This document shows, in pieces, positions 1 to 6,668 of a stretch of DNA of 14,324 nucleotides. The notes beneath the pieces were generated by a model. It saw only the letters and a list, made by a program, of their open reading frames with translations. It searched no databases and was not told where the DNA came from. The translations under genes were made by a program, and so were the position numbers. Where the stretch lies: the NCBI GenBank assembly GCA_043769985.1, contig JAYVIV010000014.1, forward strand, positions 1-14,324, read 5' to 3'. The stretch comes from Arcicella sp043769985. Lineage in GTDB: Bacteria; Bacteroidota; Bacteroidia; Cytophagales; Spirosomataceae. How positions within the stretch are numbered: position 1 is the stretch's first letter; each line of letters begins with the position of its first letter.

Positions 1-1005
1 ATGAAAGTTACTACCTTCGGAGAGGTTATGATGCGGTTGAGTACACCTAATTTCTCTCGATTTCCACAGACTACTCAATTTGATATAAATTTTGGCGGAG
101 GCGAAGCAAATGTTTCGTCTTCGTTGGCTATTTTGGGAATTCCAGCCAGCCATGTTACCCGTTTCCCAGATAATGATTTAGGTCGTTCAGCAACTGCCAT
201 TTATAAAAAATACGGAGTTGAAACCAACCATATTGCCTATGGAGGCGACAGAATTGGTATTTATTTTGTTGAGAAAGGTGCGGCAATGCGTCCAAGCAAA
301 GTAGTTTATGACCGAGCTAATTCCTCTTTTGCAAGCCTCTCTCCTACTGATTTTCATTGGGAAGAAATCCTGAAAGATACCACGTGGTTTCATTTCACGG
401 GTATAACTCCTGCCATTTCGGAAAGTGCTTTTCAGGCCTGTTTGGAAGCAGCACAGACAGCCAGCAAGATGGGAATTACGGTTTCTGCCGATGTAGGGTA
501 TCGCTCAAATCTTTGGAAATGGGGCAAACGGCCGAACGAAATTATGCCTCAATTAGTTGAGAATTGTGATGCAATTGTTTGCAGTAAAGGAGATGCCTCC
601 GATATGTTCGGGATTATTCCAAATGACGAAAAAGGCAGTTTCAAATCTGTTTGTAAACAAATAGTAGAGCGTTTTCCGAAAGTTAAGAAAATACTAAATA
701 CGAAACGTGGGCAATTATCAGCTTCGCACAATACACTTTTGGGAAGATGCTGGGACGGTTCGCAAATAATTGAAACACAGGCAATTAATATTCCAGACAT
801 CGTGGACAGAATCGGTGGTGGCGATGCTTTTATGGCGGGATATATTTACGGAGTATTAATTTATAAAGAAACCCAAAAAGCCCTCGAATTTGCCGTTGCT
901 GCCTCAGCCCTAAAACACACCATTGAAGGCGATTTCAACCTTGTGAGTGTGCAGGAAGTGGAAGCAGTGGTGAATGGGGATGTGAGTGGGAGATTGAAAA
1001 GGTGA
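1..1005 (+). CDS. kdgK: 2-keto-3-deoxygluconate (KDG) kinase, PfkB/ribokinase family
   Basis: A cytoplasmic sugar kinase predicted to phosphorylate KDG to KDPG with ATP. The 334-residue length is normal for PfkB kinases. The N-terminal substrate-side glycine motif is GGGEANVSSSLAILG at residues 32-46. The C-terminal signature DRIGGGDAFMAG at 269-280 holds the anion hole and the catalytic base, Asp275. The ATG is the first base of the window, so upstream regulation cannot be seen; MKVTTFGEVMMRL is a normal family N-terminus, so the gene looks complete. The KDPG aldolase follows 96 bp downstream, which supports KDG over fructose or ribose as substrate: the pair converts KDG to pyruvate plus glyceraldehyde-3-phosphate, as in uronate breakdown. 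Assignment to the PfkB family is firm; the exact substrate is inferred from sequence character and neighbour. Confidence 0.9.
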   Translation: MKVTTFGEVMMRLSTPNFSRFPQTTQFDINFGGGEANVSSSLAILGIPASHVTRFPDNDLGRSATAIYKKYGVETNHIAYGGDRIGIYFVEKGAAMRPSKVVYDRANSSFASLSPTDFHWEEILKDTTWFHFTGITPAISESAFQACLEAAQTASKMGITVSADVGYRSNLWKWGKRPNEIMPQLVENCDAIVCSKGDASDMFGIIPNDEKGSFKSVCKQIVERFPKVKKILNTKRGQLSASHNTLLGRCWDGSQIIETQAINIPDIVDRIGGGDAFMAGYIYGVLIYKETQKALEFAVAASALKHTIEGDFNLVSVQEVEAVVNGDVSGRLKR

Positions 1006-1013
1006 AATAGTAT

Positions 1014-1087
1014 TGTAGCTCGAAGTGGCACTTCGAGAAAACGTGTCCAATTGTTCGTCCATTCTCGAAGTGCCACTTCGAGCTACA
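1014..1087. repeat. REP doublet (BIME-like) between kdgK and eda
   Basis: Two perfectly complementary 26-nt arms, 1014-1039 and 1062-1087, enclose a 22-nt spacer. Each arm is itself a hairpin: CTCGAAGTGGCACTTCGAG at 1019-1037 and its complement at 1064-1082, with 9-bp stems around a single central base. A pair of inverted hairpin units is the layout of a bacterial interspersed mosaic element made of REP sequences. It fills the kdgK-eda gap and ends 14 bp before the eda start. In the mRNA it could fold as two small hairpins or one long one, so it may stabilise the upstream message or reduce read-through. No REP-associated transposase gene is in the window. Confidence 0.85.
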
Positions 1088-1101
1088 GTAAAAAACAAGA
1101 A

Positions 1102-1761
1102 ATGAAATTTACAAAAGAAGAATTATACGCAAAACTTAGTGAAGTTCCCATCATGCCTTTATTTAATCACCCCGATTTGGCGGTGAGTAAGGCAGTTGTG
1201 AAAGCCTGTTACGATGGTGGGGTTAAGGTTTTTGAATATACAAATCGTGGCGAAGGTGCGGCTTTAATTTTTGCTGAATTAGTAAAATATATCCGCCAAG
1301 AATTACCCGAAATGGCAATTGGTATCGGTACGGTTTTTACTGCCGAAGAAGCTGAATATTTTGTCAGTTTAGATACTGATTTTATCGTACAACCATGTCT
1401 GAATCCTGCCGTTGGAGAAGTTTGTAATAAGCACAAAATCGCATGGATGCCTGGCGTTATGACCATTACTGAATTGTATAACGCCCAACAAGCGGGCGCC
1501 GATATCGTCAAGATTTTCCCTGCTAATGTGCTTGGAACGGCATTTATTAAAGCATTAAAAGCTCCCATGCCTCATGCAAAAGTGATGGTAACGGGTGGCG
1601 TTGAACCCAACGAAGAAAATCTGAAAGGCTGGTTTTCAGCGGGCGTAACTGCCGTGGGTATGGGTTCACAATTATTCCCCAAAGATGTATTAGCATCTGG
1701 AAATTTTGAACAAATTACGAAAGTTGTGAAAAATTGTGTGGAGATGGTTGGTCGATATTAG
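1102..1761 (+). CDS. eda: KDPG/KHG aldolase (2-dehydro-3-deoxy-phosphogluconate aldolase)
   Basis: A class I aldolase splitting KDPG into pyruvate and glyceraldehyde-3-phosphate. The 219-residue TIM-barrel protein has the family's key residues: Glu45 and Arg49 in FEYTNRG, Thr77 in GIGTVFT, and the Schiff-base lysine Lys137 in ADIVKIFPA. The phosphate-site glycines lie in VTGGV near 163-167 and in GVTAVGMGS near 191-199. Glu45 and Arg49 have the same numbers as in the E. coli enzyme, and Lys137 corresponds to its Lys133. I chose the ATG at 1102 because an in-frame TTG at 1051 would translate the REP repeat into 17 extra residues. It is probably co-transcribed with the KDG kinase. Some relatives act on the galactonate analogue, so the sugar series is not certain. 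Confidence 0.92.
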   Translation: MKFTKEELYAKLSEVPIMPLFNHPDLAVSKAVVKACYDGGVKVFEYTNRGEGAALIFAELVKYIRQELPEMAIGIGTVFTAEEAEYFVSLDTDFIVQPCLNPAVGEVCNKHKIAWMPGVMTITELYNAQQAGADIVKIFPANVLGTAFIKALKAPMPHAKVMVTGGVEPNEENLKGWFSAGVTAVGMGSQLFPKDVLASGNFEQITKVVKNCVEMVGRY

Positions 1762-1784
1762 GTGTTCGTAATAAAAATTACCTA

Positions 1785-1871
1785 AATTTGGATTCGTCAG
1801 ATTAATGGATTTTTGGGATTATTATCCGATATTTAATCCCAAAAATCCTCTTAATCCTACATATCCAAATT
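1785..1871. terminator. Long imperfect palindrome between convergent eda and mreD, probable bidirectional terminator
   Basis: A nested inverted repeat is centred near 1828. The inner arms are 15 nt and perfect (GGATTTTTGGGATTA at 1807-1821, complement at 1834-1848) with a 12-nt loop. The next pair is ATTAA at 1801-1805 with TTAAT at 1851-1855. The outer arms are 9 nt and perfect (1785-1793 and 1863-1871). It lies between the ends of two convergent genes, which fits termination from both sides, although no strong T tract follows the inner stem. The length and layering are more than a simple terminator needs, so it may also be a dispersed repeat. Confidence 0.6.
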
Positions 1872-1892
1872 CAGACAAAATTAAACCAAACA

Positions 1893-2399
1893 TCAATCTC
1901 TCCTAAAAAACTGAATAATTACTACAATCGTTGTTGTGAAAATTGTACTACAAATTACCTTTGCCATCACGGGTAAGAACAATCCCCAATCAGATGCCTC
2001 TAATAAAAAAAGCACAAAATGGTGAACAAAAATTAGGGATACTGCGTAAGTAATAAACCATGTCAAACCCATCGAATTCAAACTCAGTGTTTGACGTTCA
2101 TCATAACCTCGTTGTGGGGTTAATATATCAATAACCGTGGGGCGTAAAAAGGCGATTAAAGTCATTGCAGCAGCATTTGCCCCAACTGTATTATAAAAAA
2201 TATCAACCGTGATTCCTGCCAAAAAGCCCAAAAAAATCAAGGTTATTTTATTAATCTCAAATGGCAAAAGTATGATGCTGGCAACGTAAACAAAACAAAA
2301 AGCATAGTCGAAAAGTACCAATTGTCTTACAAAGAAAATTTGTAATAAAAGGTAAAACACGAAAATCAAAACTTGTGAACCTATACTTCTTGGAGTCAT
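1893..2399 (-). CDS. mreD: Rod shape-determining protein MreD (Bacteroidota type)
   Basis: A 168-residue inner-membrane protein, probably with five or six transmembrane segments (roughly residues 7-25, 30-46, 51-70, 73-88, 110-133 and 142-162). It contains the MreD-like stretch GITVDIFYNTVGANAAA at 62-78 followed by LRP, and ends in a short basic tail. MreD belongs to the elongasome with MreB, MreC, RodA and PBP2 and guides lateral cell-wall synthesis. Here no mreB or mreC is next to it. It lies 32 bp downstream of the ComA-like gene on the same strand and is probably transcribed from that gene's promoter. MreD is poorly conserved, so the call rests on topology and this motif. Confidence 0.75.
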   Translation of the reverse strand: MTPRSIGSQVLIFVFYLLLQIFFVRQLVLFDYAFCFVYVASIILLPFEINKITLIFLGFLAGITVDIFYNTVGANAAAMTLIAFLRPTVIDILTPQRGYDERQTLSLNSMGLTWFITYAVSLIFVHHFVLFLLEASDWGLFLPVMAKVICSTIFTTTIVVIIQFFRRD

Positions 2400-2431
2400 T
2401 TATTAAATAGTGTTATCAAATAGCTTAAAAT

Positions 2432-3193
2432 CTATTTATCTAAGAAGAAAGAAAAAGTATCTCCTCTTAATCCTAAACGTATCGTTTCCAAAGAGATAAC
2501 TTCATGAGGAGCAATATTCCCAACATTCACATTAGCACCCACCAACTTCACAAACCAAACTTGCTGATCTTTTTTAGGAGCTTCCCAAATAATTTTATCT
2601 TCTGGAATTTCGGTTAAGATTTCTTCCACCAAACCCTGACGAACCTCACCCGATGCACGGAACAATCCAACGTTTCCACCCTCACGAGCTTCTCCAATCA
2701 CTTTCCAAGCACCCGCTTCTAATTCGGATTTCATTAATTTAATCCACTTATAAGGAGGAATAATTTTAGTCTCATCCTTTGAACCAACTTCTGAAAGTAC
2801 AGTCACCTGTGTTGCCAACGTTCTGATATACTCGCACTTATCATCCTGATTCATTTCTAAAGAACCATCAGAAACTTCGGCGTATTCCATTCCGTATTGG
2901 TCAAGCACCCGACGATATTCATCAAATTGATTACGTACAATAAAGGCTTCAAACAAAGTACCACCAAAATACGTTGGAATGCCAGCAGCTCTATATAATG
3001 CTAATTTTTCTTTTAAATTTGGGGTTACAAACGAGGTTGCCCAACCCAACTTTACAATGTCAGTATAGGCACCACCCATTTCAATAAAATCCTCTACTTC
3101 TCTAAGGCTCAACCCTTTGTCCATCACCATTGTCAATCCTTTTTGGCGTGGTTTTACGGTTCTTTCGGGTATTTGGTTAAGGGGATAATTCAT
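2432..3193 (-). CDS. comA: Phosphosulfolactate synthase-like protein (ComA family)
   Basis: A 253-residue cytoplasmic TIM-barrel protein of the ComA family. The archaeal enzyme adds sulfite to phosphoenolpyruvate to give phosphosulfolactate, the first step of coenzyme M synthesis. Family-like blocks are DIVKLGWATSFVTPNL (45-60), the strand GIPTYFGGTLFEAF (71-84), EVSDGSLEM (106-114), SEVGSKDETK (134-143), EAREGGNVGLFR (168-179) and a conserved C-terminal region with GANVNVGNIAPHEVISLE (219-236). Bacteroidota do not make coenzyme M, so the real product here is unknown; a sulfonate or sulfonolipid role is only a possibility. It is the first gene of a two-gene unit with mreD. The ATG at 3193 is followed by a normal family N-terminus. 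The gene symbol marks the family, not a demonstrated function. Confidence 0.8.
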   Translation of the reverse strand: MNYPLNQIPERTVKPRQKGLTMVMDKGLSLREVEDFIEMGGAYTDIVKLGWATSFVTPNLKEKLALYRAAGIPTYFGGTLFEAFIVRNQFDEYRRVLDQYGMEYAEVSDGSLEMNQDDKCEYIRTLATQVTVLSEVGSKDETKIIPPYKWIKLMKSELEAGAWKVIGEAREGGNVGLFRASGEVRQGLVEEILTEIPEDKIIWEAPKKDQQVWFVKLVGANVNVGNIAPHEVISLETIRLGLRGDTFSFFLDK

Positions 3194-3210
3194 ATTTTAT
3201 AAAATTATTA

Positions 3211-3399
3211 TTAGTTAATATTTACTATTTATTAGTTATCAGTAATTGGTTATTGATAAATAATAATAAATAGTAATTGAATGATTTATTTTAATTAAAT
3301 ATCTGATAATCAAATGTTTAAAATAAAAATATGAGCTTTTCCAATTACTAATTTACTTCTATTTAACCAATAACTAATAACCAATAACTAATAACTAAC
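3211..3399. repeat. AT-rich inverted repeat made of heptamers, in the comA leader
   Basis: The left part (3211-3280) reads as ten consecutive 7-nt words in one phase: ttagtta, atattta, ctattta, ttagtta, tcagtaa, ttggtta, ttgataa and so on. The right part (3365-3399) is five words of the complementary kind: aaccaat, aactaat, aaccaat, aactaat, aactaac, preceded by weaker copies from 3341. The two sides are inverted, 3231 pairing with 3392, and could form a long imperfect stem. It occupies most of the 420-bp gap between the divergent comA and DUF2147 genes. From 3434 to 3554 I see only AT-rich sequence with no further structure. Confidence 0.7.
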
Positions 3400-3401
3400 T
3401 A

Positions 3402-3433
3402 CAAAAATACTGATAACCTTTTTATTCCACAAC
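3402..3433 (-). promoter_or_regulatory. Predicted promoter of the comA-mreD unit
   Basis: On the minus strand a perfect Bacteroidota -7 box, TATTTTTG (3409 to 3402, consensus TAnnTTTG), lies 20 bp from a -33-like GTTG (3433 to 3430, consensus TTTG). Transcription would start near 3397 and give a leader of about 200 nt that contains the whole heptamer inverted repeat. The region is AT-rich, so a chance match is possible. Confidence 0.45.
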
Positions 3434-3554
3434 TTACACAAATTACATATTGTGTTAATTTAATATTCTATTTTAGATAACATACTGAAAATTAGATATT
3501 TAGACATTTCAAAAAAATAACTTTTCTTAGAATTAAAAGATTTCTTTTAAAAAT

Positions 3555-3586
3555 TTTGTTTTACTAAACAGTGTTCAGTAAGTTTA
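3555..3586 (+). promoter_or_regulatory. Predicted promoter of the DUF2147-tetR-thioesterase unit
   Basis: A -33 box TTTG at 3555-3558 and a -7 box TAAGTTTA at 3579-3586 (one base off TAnnTTTG) are separated by 20 bp, the Bacteroidota spacing. Transcription would start about 20-25 bp before the ATG at 3614. The palindromic operator lies between the two boxes and overlaps the -7, the position expected for repression. Confidence 0.55.
3561..3581. promoter_or_regulatory. Palindromic operator O1, probable TetR-family binding site
   Basis: A 21-bp palindrome centred on 3571 in which nine of ten base pairs match. Its core is CTAAACAGTGTTCAG. A near-copy lies just before tolC at 5291-5311. A weaker copy with the same ACAGTGTT (3586-3593) is centred 18 bp downstream at 3589, so two regulator dimers could sit side by side. 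The regulator gene is two genes downstream, at 4125. Binding is inferred from symmetry, repetition and position. Confidence 0.6.
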
Positions 3587-3613
3587 CAGTGTTATACTCG
3601 AAAATTATTAATC

Positions 3614-4039
3614 ATGAAAAAAATTATTACTCTCCTTTTTGTTGTTGTTGTAAGTTTTGCAAACGCAGGATACTCGCAGGCAGTCACCAAAGATGCTGTT
3701 TTGGGCGAATGGCTTGCAGAAAGCAAGGATGGAAAGGTCTTAATTTATAAACAAGGTGAAAAGTATTTTGGAAAAATTTCGTGGGGAAAAGATGGTGAAA
3801 AAAAAGATGTGAAAAATTCAGATGAAAAATTACGAACGCAGTCAATTTTAGGTTTGGTAATTTTAAAAAACTTTGTTTTTACGGGAAAAGCCTGGGAAGA
3901 TGGAACGATTTATGACCCTTTGTCAGGCAAGACTTACTCTTCCACAATTAAGATAAAAAAGCCTAATGAACTGGAAATCAGAGGTTATGTAGGTATATCT
4001 TTATTAGGAAGAACCACTGTTTGGACGAGAGCCAAGTAA
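3614..4039 (+). CDS. Secreted DUF2147 family protein
   Basis: A 141-residue protein with an N-terminal signal peptide (about 1-22, hydrophobic LLFVVVVSFANA, cut probably after AGYSQA or just before). The mature part matches the DUF2147 pattern: an opening LGEWLAESKDGKVLIYK strand, the central IYDPLSGKTYSSTIKI and the closing RGYVGISLLGRTTVWTR. The family is predicted to form a small beta-barrel, likely periplasmic or surface exposed; no activity is established. There is no lipobox cysteine. It is the first gene after a promoter with an embedded operator and is followed by the tetR and thioesterase genes, so it is probably induced together with the efflux system. A ligand-carrying or envelope role is possible, but the sequence does not show it. 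Confidence 0.85.
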   Translation: MKKIITLLFVVVVSFANAGYSQAVTKDAVLGEWLAESKDGKVLIYKQGEKYFGKISWGKDGEKKDVKNSDEKLRTQSILGLVILKNFVFTGKAWEDGTIYDPLSGKTYSSTIKIKKPNELEIRGYVGISLLGRTTVWTRAK

Positions 4040-4117
4040 TGATAGAATGATTGAGTGATAGAATGAGTGAATGTTTTACAAACTTCAACAACTCTATAAT
4101 TCAACAATTCAACAACA
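4040..4117. repeat. Short-unit inverted repeat between DUF2147 gene and tetR
   Basis: The left side (4040-4074) is built from overlapping tgatagaatga and tgagtga words. The right side (4081-4117) is the complementary type, with ttcaacaac, ctctata and attcaac words. Spacing between words is 7-8 nt. The arms are only imperfectly complementary. The right arm ends seven bases before the tetR start codon, so a hairpin could affect its translation or act as a partial terminator. Confidence 0.5.
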
Positions 4118-4124
4118 ATAAATA

Positions 4125-4739
4125 ATGGGTATTTTAGAAAGGAAAGAAAGAGATAAACAAGAAATGCGGTTGATGATTTTGGAAGCCGCCAAAGAAGTAT
4201 TCGTTACAGAAGGCTTCGAGAAGGCTTCTATACGTGCCATTGCCGAACGAATTGAGTATAGTCCTGCCACAATTTATCTTTATTTTAAAGATAAAAATGA
4301 ACTTCTTTTTGCGGTTCATGAATTGGGATTTGATAAATTATTGGAGGAGATGGAAGTTGCCATAGAAGGAATTTCTGACCCTTTTGAAGAATTGCGTCAT
4401 CGTGGGTATGCCTACATGAAATTTGCTTTTGAAAACCCTGAAATGTATGATTTAATGTTCATCCTGAATGCTCCGATAGATACATTGAAAGAAGAAGAAA
4501 ATTGGAATAGTGGTCATAAATGTTTTGCTCTTTTGTGCGAAACATTACAAAGAGGCATTGAATCTAAACAATTGAAATTCAAGAATGTGGAGATTGCGGC
4601 AATGTCCATTTGGTCATTTATGCACGGGATGGTTTCCTTAAAAATTAGAAATAGATTTAAAAAATTTAATGAACAATCTGATATTCAATTATTAATGACG
4701 GAATCCTTGGAACAAATGATTGAATTAGTAAAAACATAA
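4125..4739 (+). CDS. TetR/AcrR family transcriptional regulator
   Basis: A 204-residue repressor. The N-terminal DNA-binding domain covers about residues 12-62, with the helix-turn-helix near 33-56: ASIRAIAERIEYSPATIYL, then YFKDKNELLFAV, the usual TetR signature. The remainder is a helical ligand-binding and dimerisation domain containing GYAYMKFAFENPEMYDLMF (94-112), a pattern seen in many TetR proteins of this kind. The gene ends two bases before the thioesterase start, so the two are co-transcribed and probably translationally coupled. Palindromes before the DUF2147 gene and tolC are its best candidate operators, making it an autoregulated repressor of the efflux genes. The inducer is unknown; the linked acyl-thioesterase hints at a fatty-acyl or aromatic-acyl compound, but this is a guess. 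Confidence 0.92.
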   Translation: MGILERKERDKQEMRLMILEAAKEVFVTEGFEKASIRAIAERIEYSPATIYLYFKDKNELLFAVHELGFDKLLEEMEVAIEGISDPFEELRHRGYAYMKFAFENPEMYDLMFILNAPIDTLKEEENWNSGHKCFALLCETLQRGIESKQLKFKNVEIAAMSIWSFMHGMVSLKIRNRFKKFNEQSDIQLLMTESLEQMIELVKT

Positions 4740-4741
4740 AT

Positions 4742-5179
4742 ATGAACGCAGCACTGGATTTTTTTAAAAGTAACATTGGTAAGTCTTTTGGTGAAGTAAG
4801 CCCTTCGCCGTTTGGAAGTTGGTTGAACGGAACTTTACTTGCTGTTGAAGAGGGTTCGTTGACGGCTGAATATACTGTTCGCAAAGAAATGTGCAATCCT
4901 GGTGGAATCATGCACGGGGGCGTTGCAACGGGCATCATGGATGATTTAATTGGCATGACGGTTTTTGCTTCGGGTTCGCAAATTTTTTATTCATCAGTGA
5001 ATCTGAGTGTGGATTTTTTATTCTCGGCAAAACCTAACGAAAAACTGACAGCAAAGTCAAAAATTATTAGAATGGGCAAAAAGATTGCTCATGCAGAAGG
5101 TGAAATTCGCAATGAGGCAGGGCAAATTATAGCAAAATGCACCACTAATTTGGTCGCTACGAGTAACGTTATTAGGTAA
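4742..5179 (+). CDS. PaaI-like hotdog-fold thioesterase
   Basis: A 145-residue single hotdog domain. The active-site helix region reads NPGGIMHGGVATGIMDDLIG (52-71): the HGG loop and the acidic residues at 67-68 are those of the PaaI/4HBT-like acyl-CoA thioesterases. The strands SVNLSVDFLFSAKPNEKLTAKS and the closing AEGEIRNEAGQIIAKCTTN complete the fold. It probably hydrolyses an acyl- or aryl-CoA thioester as a cytoplasmic multimer. It starts two bases after tetR, linking the activity to the regulator's response. It may clear or recycle CoA from the compound that the pump exports. The substrate is not visible in the sequence. Confidence 0.87.
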   Translation: MNAALDFFKSNIGKSFGEVSPSPFGSWLNGTLLAVEEGSLTAEYTVRKEMCNPGGIMHGGVATGIMDDLIGMTVFASGSQIFYSSVNLSVDFLFSAKPNEKLTAKSKIIRMGKKIAHAEGEIRNEAGQIIAKCTTNLVATSNVIR

Positions 5180-5182
5180 TAG

Positions 5183-5276
5183 GGAGGTATGAGTTATGAG
5201 GTCGTTGGTATGAGGTAAGGAATGTGCGAAATCACGAAGTCCGTACCTCATACTTCAAACCTACTATCTCATACCT
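5183..5276. repeat. Heptamer-phased inverted repeat between thioesterase and tolC
   Basis: The arms are 5185-5217 and 5244-5276. Their outer and inner nine bases are perfectly complementary and overall 25 of 33 positions match. Each arm is made of 7-nt words: gtatgag, ttatgag, gtcgttg, gtatgag on the left; ctcatac, ttcaaac, ctactat, ctcatac on the right. In RNA it would form a hairpin of more than 30 bp, which may end transcription of the upstream unit before the separate tolC promoter. Confidence 0.75.
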
Positions 5277-5290
5277 AAAAAAATATTTTT

Positions 5291-5311
5291 ACGCTAAACA
5301 CTGTTAAGTAA
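5291..5311. promoter_or_regulatory. Palindromic operator O2 before tolC
   Basis: This 21-bp segment matches O1 (3561-3581) at 16 of 21 positions. It keeps the palindromic core CTAAACACTGTTAAG with only one mismatched pair. It ends 13 bp before the tolC ATG and overlaps a weak -7-like TAAATACT at 5309-5316, so bound repressor would block initiation. The shared site indicates that the TetR protein controls the tolC-adaptor-pump operon as well as its own. Confidence 0.6.
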
Positions 5312-5324
5312 ATACTATCTGTTT

Positions 5325-6668
5325 ATGAAACCTCTTTTATTAATCATGTTATTGAGTTTTGGTGCCTTGGGGCAATCTGAGATTTTGAATAACTACGTGC
5401 AGGAAGGTCTGAAAAATAGTCAGACGTTGAAGCAACAAAATTTCCAATTACAAAAAGCCGTTTTTGCCCTTAGCGAAGCCAAAACGCTTTTTAAACCTAA
5501 CGTCAATTTCAATACAACCCTTTCAGCGGCTCAAGGTGGTCGGAAGATTGAAATCCCTCTTGGCGATTTGGTTAATCCCGTTTATACAACCCTCAATAAA
5601 CTGACTTCTTCTAACTCTTTTCCGCAAATTCAAAATACCTCAGAACAGTTAGTTCCCCGAGATTTCTATGATGTTCGAGTGAAGACGACTATGCCTCTGA
5701 TTAATGCTGAATTGAAATACAATCAAGCCATCAAGCAAGACCAAATATCAATGCAACAATCTGAAATTCAGGTATATAAGCGTGAATTGGTTAGAGATAT
5801 TAAATTGGCTTACATCAATTATTTGAAAGCTACAGAGGCGATAAAAGTCTATGAAAATGCTTTGAAAATCTTGCGTGAATCTGAAAGGGTTAATGAGAGT
5901 TTGATTAAAAATGGCTCGGCAAATCCAACGGTTTTGGTGCGTACTCGAAACGAAATTTCAAAGATTGTTGCCGAGTTTGATAATGCCAGAGGGAATCAAA
6001 AAAATGCGGCTGCATACTTCAATTTTTTACTAAATAAAGATTTTACGGAAAAGATTACGTTGGATAGTTTGGGGAAGGACGGATTAAAGTATGAACTCGC
6101 AGAAGGACATCGTGAAGAATTGGATAAAATCCAGACTGGCATGAGCATCAATCGACAACTCTTGGGTATAAATCAATCTTATAAAAAGTTTAAAATTGGT
6201 GCATCCTTAGACCTCGGTTCGCAAGGGAGATTTGCCCAAATTGCAAGTGTTGATAAGAATTTTTTTGCTCCAAATGCCTTCGTACTTTTGGGCGTTTCGT
6301 TCGATTTGCCAGTGTATTCTTTTGGACGTAATCAACTAAAAATCAAGCAATACGAGATGGAAATTGCTTCCTTAGATGCTCAATTACAACAGGTCAGAAA
6401 CCAGTTGGACTTACAAACTGAATTAGCGAAAAACTCTTTAAATTCTGCCAAAGAAATTTACGAATCGAAGGCTTCGCAAGTTTCAACAGCCGAGCGATAT
6501 TACCGTGACATGTTCAGAAGATACAAAGAAGGAAATTTGAACTTTATTGAGTTGCTGGATGCTCAGACGCAGATAACAACCGCTCAATTGCAACAATCAA
6601 TTTCACTGTATGATGTCTGGATAAAATGGGTGGAATTGGAGAGAGCGAAAGCAAGTTTTCAGTTGTAG
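5325..6668 (+). CDS. TolC-family outer-membrane efflux protein
   Basis: A 447-residue outer-membrane factor giving the RND pump its exit duct. The signal peptide is about residues 1-16 (KPLLLIMLLSFGALGQ), with no lipobox. The mature protein shows the two-fold internal repeat of the family: long periplasmic helices rich in Q, N, E and A (about 18-60, 140-230, 335-440) alternating with strand pairs, including FYDVRVKTTMPLIN (122-135) and FVLLGVSFDLPVYSFGRNQ (319-337), which form the beta-barrel. The helical hairpin tip YRDMFRRYKEGNLNFIELLD near 394-413 is typical of TolC proteins. It is the first gene of the tolC-adaptor-pump unit, with O2 at its start. Assignment to the outer-membrane efflux family is firm; the exported substrate is unknown. 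Confidence 0.9.
   Translation: MKPLLLIMLLSFGALGQSEILNNYVQEGLKNSQTLKQQNFQLQKAVFALSEAKTLFKPNVNFNTTLSAAQGGRKIEIPLGDLVNPVYTTLNKLTSSNSFPQIQNTSEQLVPRDFYDVRVKTTMPLINAELKYNQAIKQDQISMQQSEIQVYKRELVRDIKLAYINYLKATEAIKVYENALKILRESERVNESLIKNGSANPTVLVRTRNEISKIVAEFDNARGNQKNAAAYFNFLLNKDFTEKITLDSLGKDGLKYELAEGHREELDKIQTGMSINRQLLGINQSYKKFKIGASLDLGSQGRFAQIASVDKNFFAPNAFVLLGVSFDLPVYSFGRNQLKIKQYEMEIASLDAQLQQVRNQLDLQTELAKNSLNSAKEIYESKASQVSTAERYYRDMFRRYKEGNLNFIELLDAQTQITTAQLQQSISLYDVWIKWVELERAKASFQL

Noticed and set aside
1051..1101. TTG start extending the aldolase by 17 residues
   Set aside because: The extension is translated REP repeat (RSATSSY-type) and the family N-terminus fits the ATG at 1102.
1209..1568. Minus-strand open frame of 119 codons inside the aldolase gene
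   Set aside because: The plus strand encodes a complete aldolase with catalytic residues; the antisense frame shows no domain.
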